Origin: Pollenia angustigena
Taxonomy: Eukaryota > Arthropoda > Insecta > Diptera > Polleniidae
Reading direction: 5' to 3'
DNA: 64,000 nucleotides
Assembly (NCBI GenBank): GCA_930367215.1
Contig: OV884057.1
Span: forward strand, 108,153,284 to 108,217,283
The position numbers were made by a program, and so were the translations under genes. Below, piece after piece: positions 53,586 through 63,568 of this stretch (the first letter of the stretch is position 1; each line of letters starts with the position of its first letter). The notes below the pieces were generated by a model. The model ran no database searches. It worked only from the letters and a program-made list of their open reading frames with translations, and was not told the DNA's origin.

Positions 53586-54306
53586 ATATGCAGTTTCAAA
53601 GAGAATTGAGCAAAATTTCTGCAATATATATTTTATTGTATGGACGAGTTTACCTTGTGTACATATACCTTGGCCTGCCTCTTCCATCGGTGTGGTCTCA
53701 GGAGAAGATTTTCCACAACTTGTTCGGCAACTCGCCGTGGAGCAAAGGCCAAGCGCCCATTCACGTGCTATTAAGAACACCAGCCGAACGAAGGAGGAGA
53801 AGGCGCAGAACGGAACGAGGAAATCTATAGCATATCTAGATAAGATGTTAAAGAGAGATCCTTCAACGTCCTCTGCGAGATATAGGCAGCTTCTGAGACG
53901 GACCGACAAAACGTCGCAAAATTTTAAAGAATTTACCGCCCTGTCAGTACAGTGCTTGGATGGTCCTATCCTTGGAAAAAGCATGTGGATGTAGCCGCCA
54001 ACCCGGACACTGCCTCAAATGAGTATAGGACCGGTGGCTTCGTCAACCTGCCGTGGAGAGGAAGTTAACGGAGGTGTTGCCCCGATGACCAAGACGCTCA
54101 TATCTTCGGAACGAGCTGCGAAGGAAAAGGGGGCGATACCCAAGACAGAAGGCAAAGTGGCTAAGGCAGCGGATATGGGGAAGAAGACTAGTAATCCTCC
54201 GTCCGATTCCCTTAGTGGCTCTGGCAGGGAGGCCAATAGGGTGTGTGAGGAGAATACCGGTAAGGACTACCGTTTCGCCGTGGATCGGAAGTCCACTGAC
54301 TTCTAA
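53586..54306 (+). pseudogene. LOA-type ORF1/Gag-like region
   Basis: Two frames. The first reads GVVSGEDFPQLVRQLAVEQR, then SIAYLDKMLKRDPSTSSARY and RQLLRRTDKTSQNFKEFTAL, ending at a stop at 53992. The second (54019-54306) is Lys/Ser-rich and ends KDYRFAVDRKSTDF. Charged and low-complexity, as in the N-terminal part of LOA ORF1. I see no zinc knuckles. Unit A lacks the DKMLKRD to LSVQCL part. Confidence 0.6.
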
Positions 54307-55190
54307 GAGAAGGTGGGGTGGTTATTAAGTTCGGTTTAGGTAACATCAGGTTTCGGTACTCGAAACATGACAGGACTAAAGAAGCTGTTAGTGGTGCAAA
54401 TAAGCCTGCGCCATTGTGAAGACAACCTTCCTCACCATCCAAGAACCTTGGAGTAATAAGAATAAGGTTTGTTTATCCCGTCCACAGAGGACAAGGAAAG
54501 AACGTGTATACTAGCGAGGAATGAATTGAATTTTCTCATCATTCATTCTTTCACTTGACCGTCGTAAATTAAGAAGCCAAAGGTAAACATTGGCTTTGGT
54601 GTATATGCCGTACGAGGCAATAGATCCGCCTGGTACGGAGGTGCAGTAATTGGCTGCAATTTTTGTATTGGGCTGCGATGTCAGTGCTCATCATAATGTT
54701 TGATTCTATAACTACTAACAATCTTACTATCTGTAATATGAGTAACACGCCAACGTTCAGAAATAAGGATAGATCTGACATTAGTGAACCGTGACGAGCA
54801 ACTTGTTGTAGATTGGAGGGTAGCAACGGACTGTACTTTTTCAGCGATAGTCGTATTACCTTTACACTGAATTTTAACTTGCCTAGGGGTGCTCCGTTTA
54901 GGGATTCGAGGGGGGGGGGGGAATGGGACTTTATAGAAGTGGTCCGACATGGGTTGGCGCAACAGGCCCTTGGCTATTTGTGCCGACTGATCTGGAAGGC
55001 GCTGTGAACAAATTCACTCATCTGCTAAAAGAAAGCTATGAGCAGTCCTGCTCGGTTACATTTCCGGGCAGGCATAACAGCCCTAAAGGTGGACCAGAAA
55101 ACTTCAAGTTCAAAGGGAGACGGTTACAAGACTGTTTAATAGGGCCAAGCTTACGAGAGTACCGGGGGATTGGAACAATCACAATGTGAA
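54307..55190 (+). pseudogene. LOA-type ORF2: endonuclease domain remnants
   Basis: Readable blocks in changing frames: LQISLHHCEDN-type start near 54390, IQEPWS, then FDSITTNNLTIC near 54700, FRNKDRSDI, and TFTLNFNLPRGAPFRDSRG (54860-54915). Then WDFIEVVRHGLAQQ and the post-endonuclease linker NKFTHLLKESYEQSCSVTFP and GRRLQDCLIGPS (about 55005-55150). The linker LK.SYE.SCPV.FPGR is characteristic of LOA/R1-type proteins. Many stops. Confidence 0.7.
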
Positions 55191-56515
55191 TACTGAACTG
55201 GTACTATTTACCAGAAGGTATAGGATAGAGGGTTTAGGGGGCTAGTGCTAGATGGCGTCGAATTAACTTAATCGGACGGTGCTAAGTATTTGGGTAACTT
55301 TCTCGACTGTAAACTGTCTTGGAACAGAAATATTCAGGAGAGGATGAGAAGGGGACTCAACGCCTACTACACATGCAGGAACTCCATTGTTAAGAACTGG
55401 GGACTGAGACCGGATATGGTAAACTGGATTATGTATAATGTATGCATAGGTGGTTAGGCCCATACTTATATATGGATGGACTGTTTGGTGGGATGCGTTG
55501 AGAGTGGATAGCTATAGGAAGAAGCTCAGCAAAGTTCTAAGGAGTGCATCTCTTGGCATCACAGGTGCAAGGAGAAGCACCCAACAGGAAGCGTAGGATA
55601 TCCTACTATATCGGTCCCCTATTGAGCATTATGTGATGAGTGTGGCTGCTAGGTACCTTCTTAGACTTTACCCGGGAATTTCGGATCATGGGATTATGGC
55701 CCAGGACTTTGGTGTAACACTAGCAGTAAAGTTCCCGATTAGAGAAGTTTGGTGTGGATCCAATGGATCCAAGATGGGAACCGGCACTAGTGTCGTTGTA
55801 CATGTTGCGGACGCTGACGTGAGAAAGTCATTCAGACTCCCGGATAAGTGCAGTGTCTTGGCGATGGAGGTGATAGTGGATCACATCGTGGGTGGATCTG
55901 TAGTGACAATTTAAGTCGATATTCAGGCTGCGCTTAGGGCATTGACAAATTATACGGTGCGATAGTGCCTGGTCGCTCGGTGTAGGGATGCTCTGAGGGA
56001 ACTCATGGAGGTATTCAATGTAAGGCTGTACCCGGACACTGACTGCATGGTTGATAAAAATGAGGTAAGGGACAGTGGGGTAAAGCCCCACTATGTTACG
56101 ACTATGGGGTGATACGGAAAAGATTCCGTGCTCACGTTAACCGGTCCTGGAGGGATACAACGGATTGCAGTGTGGCTAGGGCACTACGGCCCGGATTGGA
56201 CGCAGAAGCAACCAATGTTCTACTAGGACTGGATAGGAGTGGCTTAGGACACTTATAGGGTTCTTGAAGGGTCATTGCCCTGTTAGGGCTTTTACGGGTA
56301 AATGGGACAATAGCATACCGGACTTCTGCAGATTATGCGATGATTCTGAGGAGCCAGAGACGATTGAGCATTTACTGTGCCACTGTCGTAGGATGCAGCG
56401 TCTCAGACAGAAATGGCTAGCTGGGGTTTGTCAGGGAAATAGGACGGTTGTTTCTGTTGAGGGGACTGTAGAGGGGATAATAGTTCTACGTAGTACCTAC
56501 GAACTTTCTTAATTC
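55191..56515 (+). pseudogene. LOA-type ORF2: RT thumb, RNase H and terminal zinc finger
   Basis: NTELVLFTRRYRI, then SDGAKYLGNFLDCKLSWNRN and RMRRGLNAYYTCRNSIVKNW (RT thumb, 55190-55420). The RNase H part follows: GSNGSKMGTGTSVVVHVAD (where the family has TDGSK, so the catalytic Asp is replaced) and VRKSFRLPDKCSVLAMEV, then VDIQAALRALTN. The C-terminus has GFLKGHCPVRAFTGKWDN, PDFCRLCDDSEEPETIEHLL and CHCRRM, a C-X2-C...H-X4-C zinc finger common to these elements. The whole RT palm is missing between this piece and the linker. Confidence 0.75.
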
Positions 56516-56650
56516 TATTTATCTTTTATTGCTTTTTTTACTTCTCTTTTTTATCTACCTTTTTATTTAATTGATTCACACTGCACCGCATTGGTCTTCG
56601 AGTAGAAGTGTGCCCTTGGGCGCATAACGCTTCTTAACCTAACCTAACCT

Positions 56651-57020
56651 GCATAGACCTATGCCACTTTTTTTTTGCGTTTACAATTACTTATGCAGTG
56701 ATGTTATACACTTTTTTTAAAAATCCTTACCCAGCCCGAAAAAATCCCTATTTTTTCCTACGCGTTAATAAATTTTTCTGTACGAAACTAAAGCCCAATT
56801 TTCAGGATAATATGTATTTATTTAATATATATTTAGGTCTATGGATAAATCCTTACAGCCTACTACAAATGAGTATTTAACTTAAGTATAATATTACGTT
56901 TAACAATATTTAAATCCAGAGAAAAATCAATAAATTCAAACATTTCATTAAAGCAACAACACAGTTTTCTAAATGGGTCTGCCATAGCATAGTTAGTTCG
57001 GAAAGTTTTTATAAATAAGG
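56651..57020. other. AT-rich spacer
   Basis: No gene seen. GAAAAAATCCCTATTTTTTCCTACGCG (in part, about 56738-56765) has a looser relative at 58193-58245 in inverted sense, perhaps the ends of a decayed element. Confidence 0.4.
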
Positions 57021-57560
57021 GATTGTACTACCGTACCGTACGTCGTGGAATGTTAAATGATAAACTACTTAATAAAAAATTCGAGCATACGTTTCCATTT
57101 ATTAAGTTAATTACAAATGAGACATTTAGTATAACTCTGCGACTTTTCAGTGTTGGCAAACGTATTAAGGATAATCTTGTAGAATATGAGGGGAGATTAT
57201 CATATCCTCGATATGTATCTCTCAAGCAAAAAAGCAAGAATTGTTTTTGAATGGATTCAATATGATCACTATGAACCATATAATGTGGATCCCATACAAT
57301 CGAACCGTATTCCAGGATTGGTCTAACGAGTGATGTGTAAAGTTGTTTAGTGACGAAAGGATCATTGAATACTTTCGCCCAACGTTTAATAAAAGCCATA
57401 GTACAACGAGCCCTGTTGACAGTCATTGTTATGTGTTGAAGAAAATCCAATTTTACATCCAGTAAGATGCCAAGATCCATAATTGTGTCAACTATCTCGA
57501 TTTTATAGTCACCGAGTTTATAGTTATTTAAAATACTACGTTTTCTAGAAAAGCGCATAT
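57021..57560 (-). pseudogene. Non-LTR retrotransposon RT fragment (third family)
   Basis: 176 open codons on the minus strand: DTIMDLGILLDVKLDFLQHI, AFIKRWAKVFNDPFVTKQLY, SLVRPILEYGSIVWDPHYMV, HIESIQKQFLLFCLRD and LPSYSTRLSLIRLPTLKSRR, ending LSFNIPRRTVR. This is the post-palm thumb and C-terminus of an insect non-LTR reverse transcriptase (LGV..D..L.F..H; LVR..LEY.S.VW.P; I..VQ..F). It is clearly different from the Jockey and LOA copies here, and I cannot fix the clade. Upstream palm sequence is absent, so it is a 5'-truncated fragment with unusually good frame preservation. Confidence 0.85.
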
Positions 57561-58597
57561 GTTTAAATCAATATTAAGTTAATTTTCATATAAACTTAAA
57601 TCGTATTTAAATACAGATTGATTTTTTGAGTTTTGCTTAAAAATTCTTATTTAATTAAGATAAAAGTATGGTAACACTACTAAATACAAAAATATCATAA
57701 AACAGCTGTTTGCTATTGCTATCCCCTAAATAATTCTTCTCAGATCACTTTTGATAATTAAAAACTGATAAATCACTTGAGCGATTAAAACAGGATTCGT
57801 ATATGTTTCATTGCCAAACAAATAAAAAAATTGCCCAAAAAATAACATCAATGATAGAAAAAACATTCGCTATCTGTATCATGTGGCAGTGATAAATCAA
57901 AAATAGCTTGACAAAGGGGAAAATTAAATTTTCATTAAGAAAATTATATATTTATTGCTCTGAAAAATTAAATTTAGAGCATTTCCATTCTTGTAAAAGA
58001 GAGTTTCGAAAAATTTGAAATGGTGGCAAGCGATCATTCAAAGAAATTTAACAATTTGTTATGTTGCCCTATCATCAACTTTATTAGTATGTTGTCACAA
58101 ATCAAAAAGATTTTCAAATATAAACAGTTTTGCCACATTTTTGAAAAGTCCCTACATTTTAATGATTTTAAAAAATCTGTCCTTTTTTCCCTACGCACAC
58201 TTTTTTTAGAAGAAAATCCCCACGAATAGGGATTTTTTTCTTACGTATTACATCACTGTTCTTATGTCACTTTTTGCGAATTCGTCAATCACCATTAATG
58301 GATAACTTAGAGTTGTATTCATAATCATAGAAGCAATGCAGTGTTGCACATACACTTTTCGACATGTTTTGGAGCCAAACATGTTTTTGTTTGAACTTTT
58401 CGAACATTGACCACTCGATGAGACGCTTTGTTAACATTAACAACAATAACAATACATTATTCATACAGAAATCACACGCTCTTTTATATTGCGAGCGTAA
58501 AATATAATTGTTTACTGAGAAACACTCTCATTCAGCGGGAAATATCGCAAGGCCTGTTTTGAGGCCTCTAAACAGAAATAATATATTTATAGTTGTG
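57561..58597. other. AT-rich spacer without a supported gene
   Basis: Two overlapping short frames at 58015-58229 look random. I see no element termini I can pair with confidence. Confidence 0.4.
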
Positions 58598-58725
58598 CAA
58601 GGCGAATTTATTACAGGTGGTCTTAAAAGCCCTGCTGATAACTTTTTTTAGCTTTATCATTGTTGGATCTCAAAATTTTGTTTATTATCTTTGTTCCTGT
58701 TTTGTTTTATTTCGGTTTTCTTTAG
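58598..58725 (+). mobile_element. Partial copy of the CAAGGCGAATT MITE
   Basis: Matches the left ~125 bp of 1318-1542 (CAAGGCGAATTTATTACAGG, TGGTCTTAAAAGCCCTGCTG, then TTGTTTATTATCTTTGTTCC) and then diverges. The right terminus is not found, so it is truncated or fused to other sequence. Confidence 0.8.
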
Positions 58726-59527
58726 AAAATATCAGTAATTAGGCTTCACAATAGGCCTCGCAATTTCACATTTCACCCGCTGGGAATGTGAGATATAAAA
58801 GTAATCACACAAACACAATCATAATTAGACTTGCCAACCGTACTTTATAATAAAGTATTGTACGTTATTTCGAGTAATTGTACTCTATACTTTATGAGAA
58901 TAATAAAGTACTCGAAAATACTTTATTTCGCATGATTTGATTTATCTAGAATAGATTCAGGTTATATTAGTCATACTTATGCCAAATAAATCACAGATGG
59001 TTTAAACGCTGGTTTAGTTGAACTAAACTTGAATTTATACGTAGTTTAAACTCAACAACTATAAATCAGTGTCGCATGTATTATATGTTGTTAAAAAAAT
59101 AACATGTGGCAGCACTACGATAAATCTTATCAAATTTATATGGCCAGTATTGGCAGTTTAAACGCCCAATTTTATGCGTTTAAAGATGGTTTATATTTTT
59201 AGTGATTTGTAGATTTGTTGGTTTAAAAACATTTTTAACTAAAAATAGAGCTTAACTTGCTCTGATTTTTTAGCCCTTATTGTACAAGTTTTTTTGTTAG
59301 AAAAACTAAAGAACAACTAATTAATATAAGTCAGGGCCATTTGTTGATTTTTGTTTATATTGGCAGGACGATTTTTCGAAAAAAAAAAAAAAATAATCTG
59401 ACAGCACTATTTCACTTGTTTGTTTTCTTTGAGTACAATAACTGCCTGTTTTAAAACACGAGTGCAAAAGTGACTCGTTTAACTAACATTTAAAACAAAA
59501 TTTCAAAATTTCCATTCCTTACCCTGC
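58726..59527. other. AT-rich spacer
   Basis: No gene seen. Around 58850-58925 AAAGTA, TACTTTAT and CGAGTA/TACTCG motifs alternate in both orientations, suggesting an old inverted repeat. Confidence 0.4.
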
Positions 59528-59839
59528 GGCCACACGATCAAGTTGTTATTGATAGTCTTTTACATATACTGCTTGTAGAAATTTAAATAAATTGAAAGCT
59601 GTGACGTAGGCTGCACTCAATTTGTAAGCAATTTACTTCCAAGATATCAACAACAACACAATTTATAAAGACAAGCTCGTACTCAGCTGTTAAATTGAGA
59701 GTAAAATTGCCAAACAAATGGAAAGGTGAAATTGAAAGCCATCTCGTGGTCAATTCAAAAATTGTGAGTGTGTTAGTAAAAAACTGAGAGTGTATTGCAA
59801 ATTGAAAGGAATTGAAAGGCAAAACTTGATCGTGTGGCC
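59528..59839. mobile_element. 312-bp MITE with TIR GGCCACACGATCAAGTT
   Basis: Left end GGCCACACGATCAAGTT and right end AACTTGATCGTGTGGCC are inverted copies. The interior is non-coding and rich in AATTGAAAG motifs. I could not define a target duplication (flanks CCCTGC and ACTAAAG). Confidence 0.78.
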
Positions 59840-60144
59840 ACTAAAGGTCTGCATGACTACATTTAAAAGGCATATGAATACATTCATTTGTTTTTTAAGT
59901 AGGTAAAGTTAAGTACAACAAACGATTTAAGTACGCAGTGCTTTACATTTTATGTTAAAAAAACAAATGAATAAACACACAAGGCGAAAGAGAAAAGAAA
60001 ACAACTGTATTTAAACAGAAAAAAATACTACCACATTCAAATAAAACAGACATAATAAAATGTGTATAAGTTTCGAATATAATATTATTTGAATGTTTTA
60101 CTCATAACATGAATACATTAATATTATTACTAGCAACTTTTGTT
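59840..60144. other. AT-rich spacer
   Basis: Nothing recognisable. Confidence 0.4.
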
Positions 60145-60260
60145 ATGGAAATCGAAAACGTAAAACGCAAGAATTTTAAAGTCCTTTTTAATATACTTTT
60201 AATCCAATTTTTATAATTTTTGTTGCAAAATTCTGTTTGATAGAGATATATTTGTAATGA
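60145..60260. mobile_element. Fragment of the CAGGGGTGTGCTGG MITE
   Basis: ATGGAAATCGAAAACGTAAA, then ACGCAAGAATT and the AT-rich core of the family; the outer CAGGGGTGTGC and the whole right half are missing. Confidence 0.7.
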
Positions 60261-60944
60261 GAATAAACATAAGTACTAATTTTACTATGTAGTATTTCTT
60301 GCACACAGTCTAACTGTTACCATATACTTGTGTGTGTTTGCATTTGCAAATTGAGTAAATAAATATTCAAAGAAAAAGAGTGAATAGAATGTTTGCCTTT
60401 GTTGTGATAAAGTAAAACACAGACTACACTCTCTTTTATATTTTAACTCTTAAACTCTGTAAACCAGTACTTAACTATTTAAATATTTGAATGAATATTG
60501 GAATGCTTGTGTGTAATAAACAAATGAATGTATTCTTGCAGCCCTTTAGTGGCCACCAAGTTGAGGGGGCTCCCATACAAAATGTTAAATACAGACTAGA
60601 AATATATTGAAGAAAACGTACCATAACAGCCAATGAGTAGCCTTAACTATTATTTCTCGAGACACCTAGTCACCACTTCTTAAGGGGGCTCCCATACAAA
60701 TATTGCGTTTTATGACAGTTTTAAATAAATTAAAATTTTCCAACTTTTGTGAATAAAATCAAAAGTTGTTAACAGATTTTAATCATTTATAGCTTGTTTT
60801 GTATGAAGCTTTGTTTTTTATGTGTCTGGAAGAAGCATAGCTGTAATTTTTCAATGATTTTTAACAAACAAAAATTTCAAAATGTTGCTAAAAAATTATT
60901 TTTGTTGCAAAAAAAAAAAAAAAATTATACATACATATATCTGA
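60261..60944. other. AT-rich spacer with a short direct repeat
   Basis: GGGGGCTCCCATACAAA occurs at about 60565 and 60684, each preceded by a TAGTGGCCACC / TAGTCACCACTTCTT-like stretch. No gene. Confidence 0.45.
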
Positions 60945-61085
60945 AACGACTGCGCATGTTAGAAAAAAATTTTACGTTTGAAGGAAATTTTATTACGGAT
61001 TTTCGTTATTTTTAGTAATTTCAATAAATTGAACCCCTTTTGAACAGGTATTGGATTTAGCGTACCCGAATTAGGTTAAAGTGCC
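60945..61085. repeat. Fragment related to the core of F
   Basis: Shares ACGACTGCGCATNTTAGAAA, an AATTTCAATAA.. stretch and GCG.ACCCGAATTAGGTTAAA with 50690-50895, in the same order and with many substitutions. Confidence 0.6.
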
Positions 61086-61301
61086 AGTTTCCCGGCTTGT
61101 CTCAAAAAAAAGTGTCAAATTCTAGCACAGTGTAATTGTTTGATAAAAATTGCGAAAAGCAATAAAACAAAAGGAAAACGATAAAAAGAAATTAATTGTA
61201 CTTTATATTTATACTGTGTACTTTTTTTTCTTAACCTTTAATATTCAATGTACTTTAATTGCAACAAGAAAAGTTGGGAACCCTAATCATAATTGACACC
61301 A

Positions 61302-62069
61302 CTGTAGCGCGATTCACTAACTTTTATTACGATAATCGTATCGATAAAATAAATATAACGAAATTTTATCGAATATGGTATTCAGTAAAATTTTTAACGA
61401 TATTCGCTGTCGGTTGAAATCAGTGGTGCGATTCACTAACTTTTAACGATCCGACAATCGTAATATTTGTCGACATTTATATTCGCTTGCAGTAACGATA
61501 GTGTGATTCTGTAATTTTTTTTAACGATAGTACACAGCTGTTTTTTAGTAACATCTCTGTCTACAAAATGTTAAAAGCACAAAAGAGAATAAAATAAAAA
61601 CATATGAAATTGTTCTTAACCCCCCTTGTTACACATATTTTTTCATTTAAAATGCACTGAAAAAGGTCTGGCCAGACTCATAAGTAAGACGAAGGGTTAA
61701 TTTGTGGTTTTATATTTTTTTTTTTGTGAATTTTACATTTAGAATTTTATTTTTGTTCTTAATTTGCTTTCTTTTTGCTAATTTTAAATTTATTATTTTG
61801 TTTTTGTTCATACATATACATACATATGAATATATCTTTGTATGTATGTAAGCTATTTTAAACATAAAAAACATTTTATCGATAAAATAAACACAAACTA
61901 AATTATTGTCGCTAAGATAACGACAAAAAAATTGCTTAAAGTAACAGCTGACTTTTAACGACAGCGAATATCGTTAAAAATTTTACAGAATAGCATATTC
62001 GATAAATTTTCGTTATACTTATTTTAACGATTCGATTATCGTTATTAAAGTTAGTGAATCGCACTACAG
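61302..62069. mobile_element. 768-bp inverted-repeat element with TIR CTGTAGYGCGATTCACTAAC (Harbinger-related)
   Basis: The left ~110 bp (CTGTAGCGCGATTCACTAAC, ATCGTATCGATAAAATAA, AATTTTTAACGATATTCGCT) are mirrored at 61950-62069. A second, partial left end starts at 61431 (GTGCGATTCACTAAC). The inner right part (61875-61950) is an inverted copy of the 5' leader of the HARBI1-like gene next door (TTATCGATAAAATAAACACAA and AAATTATTGTCG), so it looks like a deletion derivative of that transposon family. Confidence 0.8.
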
Positions 62070-62161
62070 CTGTTAGTTTTAGCAGGTTTTTTTTTCGTTA
62101 TTTTAACGACAATAATTTAAGTTGTGTTTATTTTATCGATAAAGTGTTTATTATTTTTAAA

Positions 62162-63423
62162 ATGGCTTTTGAGTATTTGGCATACGATTTTGCAAGTAAT
62201 GAGCCAAGTTTAGATGCCCCAGCAGTTGATCGTCGTGTTCTTAGGGATTTGGACAATCCTTTTGAGTTGACAGCCAAGGAATTTCAAAAGTTATACCGAT
62301 TAACTCCGAACATGGCTGCTAGCCTAATTATTCAGCTAGACGATCAACTTAGAGGATCTAGAATAACAGCTATATCGACAGAGAAGCAGGTAAGACGTGC
62401 AAGTTCAAAGCACCATGGAATTTTAACTATTTTTTTACTAGGTTCTTTCGTCCTTGCGTTTCTATTCAACTGGATGTTACCAGCGGCCCGTAGGAGAACA
62501 ATGGGGAATATCCATGAGCCAATCGTCCATTAGCCGTTGCATCCATCGTGTTACAGATGCCATTAACAGCGCTATGTTTTTCGAAAACGTAAGGTTTCCA
62601 ATGACCCAGATGGAGCGACAGTGCGCGAAAGCAATTTTTTCATCGTCATCTTCACCTTTTGTAGCTGGAACTATCGGGGCTATTGACTGCACACACGTTT
62701 CGATTTTGGCCCCGAAGATTCATGAGGAGGCTTATGTAAACCACCATGGCTAGCACTCAATCAACGTTCAAATGGTATAAGCAAATTTTCATTAAAAATC
62801 TAAAATAAAAAAACTTCTGCTTCCACTTTAGATATGTGATCCATTTCTGAAAAATTTGAAAACGTAAATGCGAAATATCCAGGGGCACGGTACGACGTCT
62901 ATATTTGGAGTTCATCTGCAGTGCGGAGGGTTATGCAACGTAGTTTTGAGAATGGAAACCACAACATGTTTTTGATTGGTACTTATTTACTTTATATTCA
63001 AATACTTAAGATTAATTATTTTATTGAAATTTTAAACATAAATAAATCTTAGGTGATTCCGGATATCCATTGGAGCCATGGCTGATGACTCTTCTAACAA
63101 ATCAACCGGAGGGTAGCCCTAAGTTCCGCTACAATGAAGCCCTTTGCTAAGCTCGAAATCCCCTAGAAAGACTTTTTGGTGTACTGAAAGCAACTTGGCG
63201 GTGCTTATCGCAGCAAAGAACACTTTTATACGACCCTGGGTTTGCTGGAAAAGTAGTCAATGCATGCGCAGTATTGCACAACATAAATTTTTGTGAAGAA
63301 AGAGACGTGGTGGAAGATGAAGTCTTAGTGCCTCAGACAGCTGATAATTTGTTAGCCCAAGGTACACCTTCTTTAACAGCAAAACGGGTCCAAGACCGAA
63401 TAATTTCAAATTGTTTTACATAA
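62162..63423 (+). pseudogene. HARBI1-type (PIF/Harbinger) transposase pseudogene, four exons
   Basis: Predicted exons 62162-62389, 62442-62774, 62832-62978 and 63053-63423, joined by GT-AG introns of 52, 57 and 74 bp that keep the frame. The protein would be about 360 residues, the usual HARBI1 length. Motifs in order: FQKLYRLTPNMAASLI, LRFYSTGCYQRPVGEQWGIS, SISRCIHRVTDAI, GAIDCTHVSILAPKIHEEAY (first Asp), HSINVQM, YPGARYDVYIW (second Asp), GDSGYPLEPWLMTLL, ARNPLERLFGVLK (Glu). Inactivating changes: TAG at 62751-62753 (Tyr in relatives), TAA at 63148-63150, and a 2-base insertion in an A run near 62850. Exons are otherwise well kept, so decay is recent. Confidence 0.9.
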
Positions 63424-63447
63424 ATATAATGTCTTAAAATACAATTA

Positions 63448-63568
63448 CCGTATTCACAAAACCCCTTGTATCAATTGTATGTTGTACTAAAATATACATA
63501 TAGCTCACTATTGTTTTTTTATACAACATTCAATAGATACAACGATACAAGGGGTTTTGTGAATACGG
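63448..63568. mobile_element. 121-bp palindromic MITE with a perfect 25-bp TIR
   Basis: CCGTATTCACAAAACCCCTT then GTATC at the left, exact inverted copy at the right (GATAC then AAGGGGTTTTGTGAATACGG). The core is AT-rich. It starts 24 bp after the HARBI1 stop codon. Flanks (ATTA and CAAA) give no clear duplication. Confidence 0.88.

Larger units (their letters stand above)
23171..54873. repeat. Unit B of the tandem segmental duplication, expanded by later insertions and amplification
   Basis: Collinear with unit A in three blocks: 23171-27417, 32064-32827 (repeated with each array unit) and 53586-54873. Everything else inside (about 25.6 kb) is absent from unit A: the Jockey insertion, the T insertion with its nested elements, and the array. 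Unit A therefore supplies the empty site for each of these events. Confidence 0.93.
53586..56650 (+). mobile_element. LOA-type non-LTR retrotransposon, decayed, unit B copy and its 3' continuation
   Basis: About 3 kb kept of a longer element: an ORF1-like region, endonuclease, parts of RT, RNase H and a C-terminal zinc finger, ending in a CTTAACCTAACCTAACCT tail (about 56633-56650). The RT-plus-RNase H order and the short-repeat tail fit the LOA clade (relatives such as Bilbo or Baggins). The front part is duplicated at 22003-23170. Most of the RT palm is missing and stops are frequent. Its base composition is more GC-rich than its surroundings. Confidence 0.8.

Noticed and set aside
56630..56652. 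AACCT repeats as insect TTAGG-type telomere sequence
   Set aside because: Only three units, placed right after a LOA-type 3' end, where such elements carry short tandem tails. Flies also lack TTAGG telomeres.
58015..58229. Two overlapping short frames as host exons
   Set aside because: Low-complexity, no recognised motif, no splice or promoter context.
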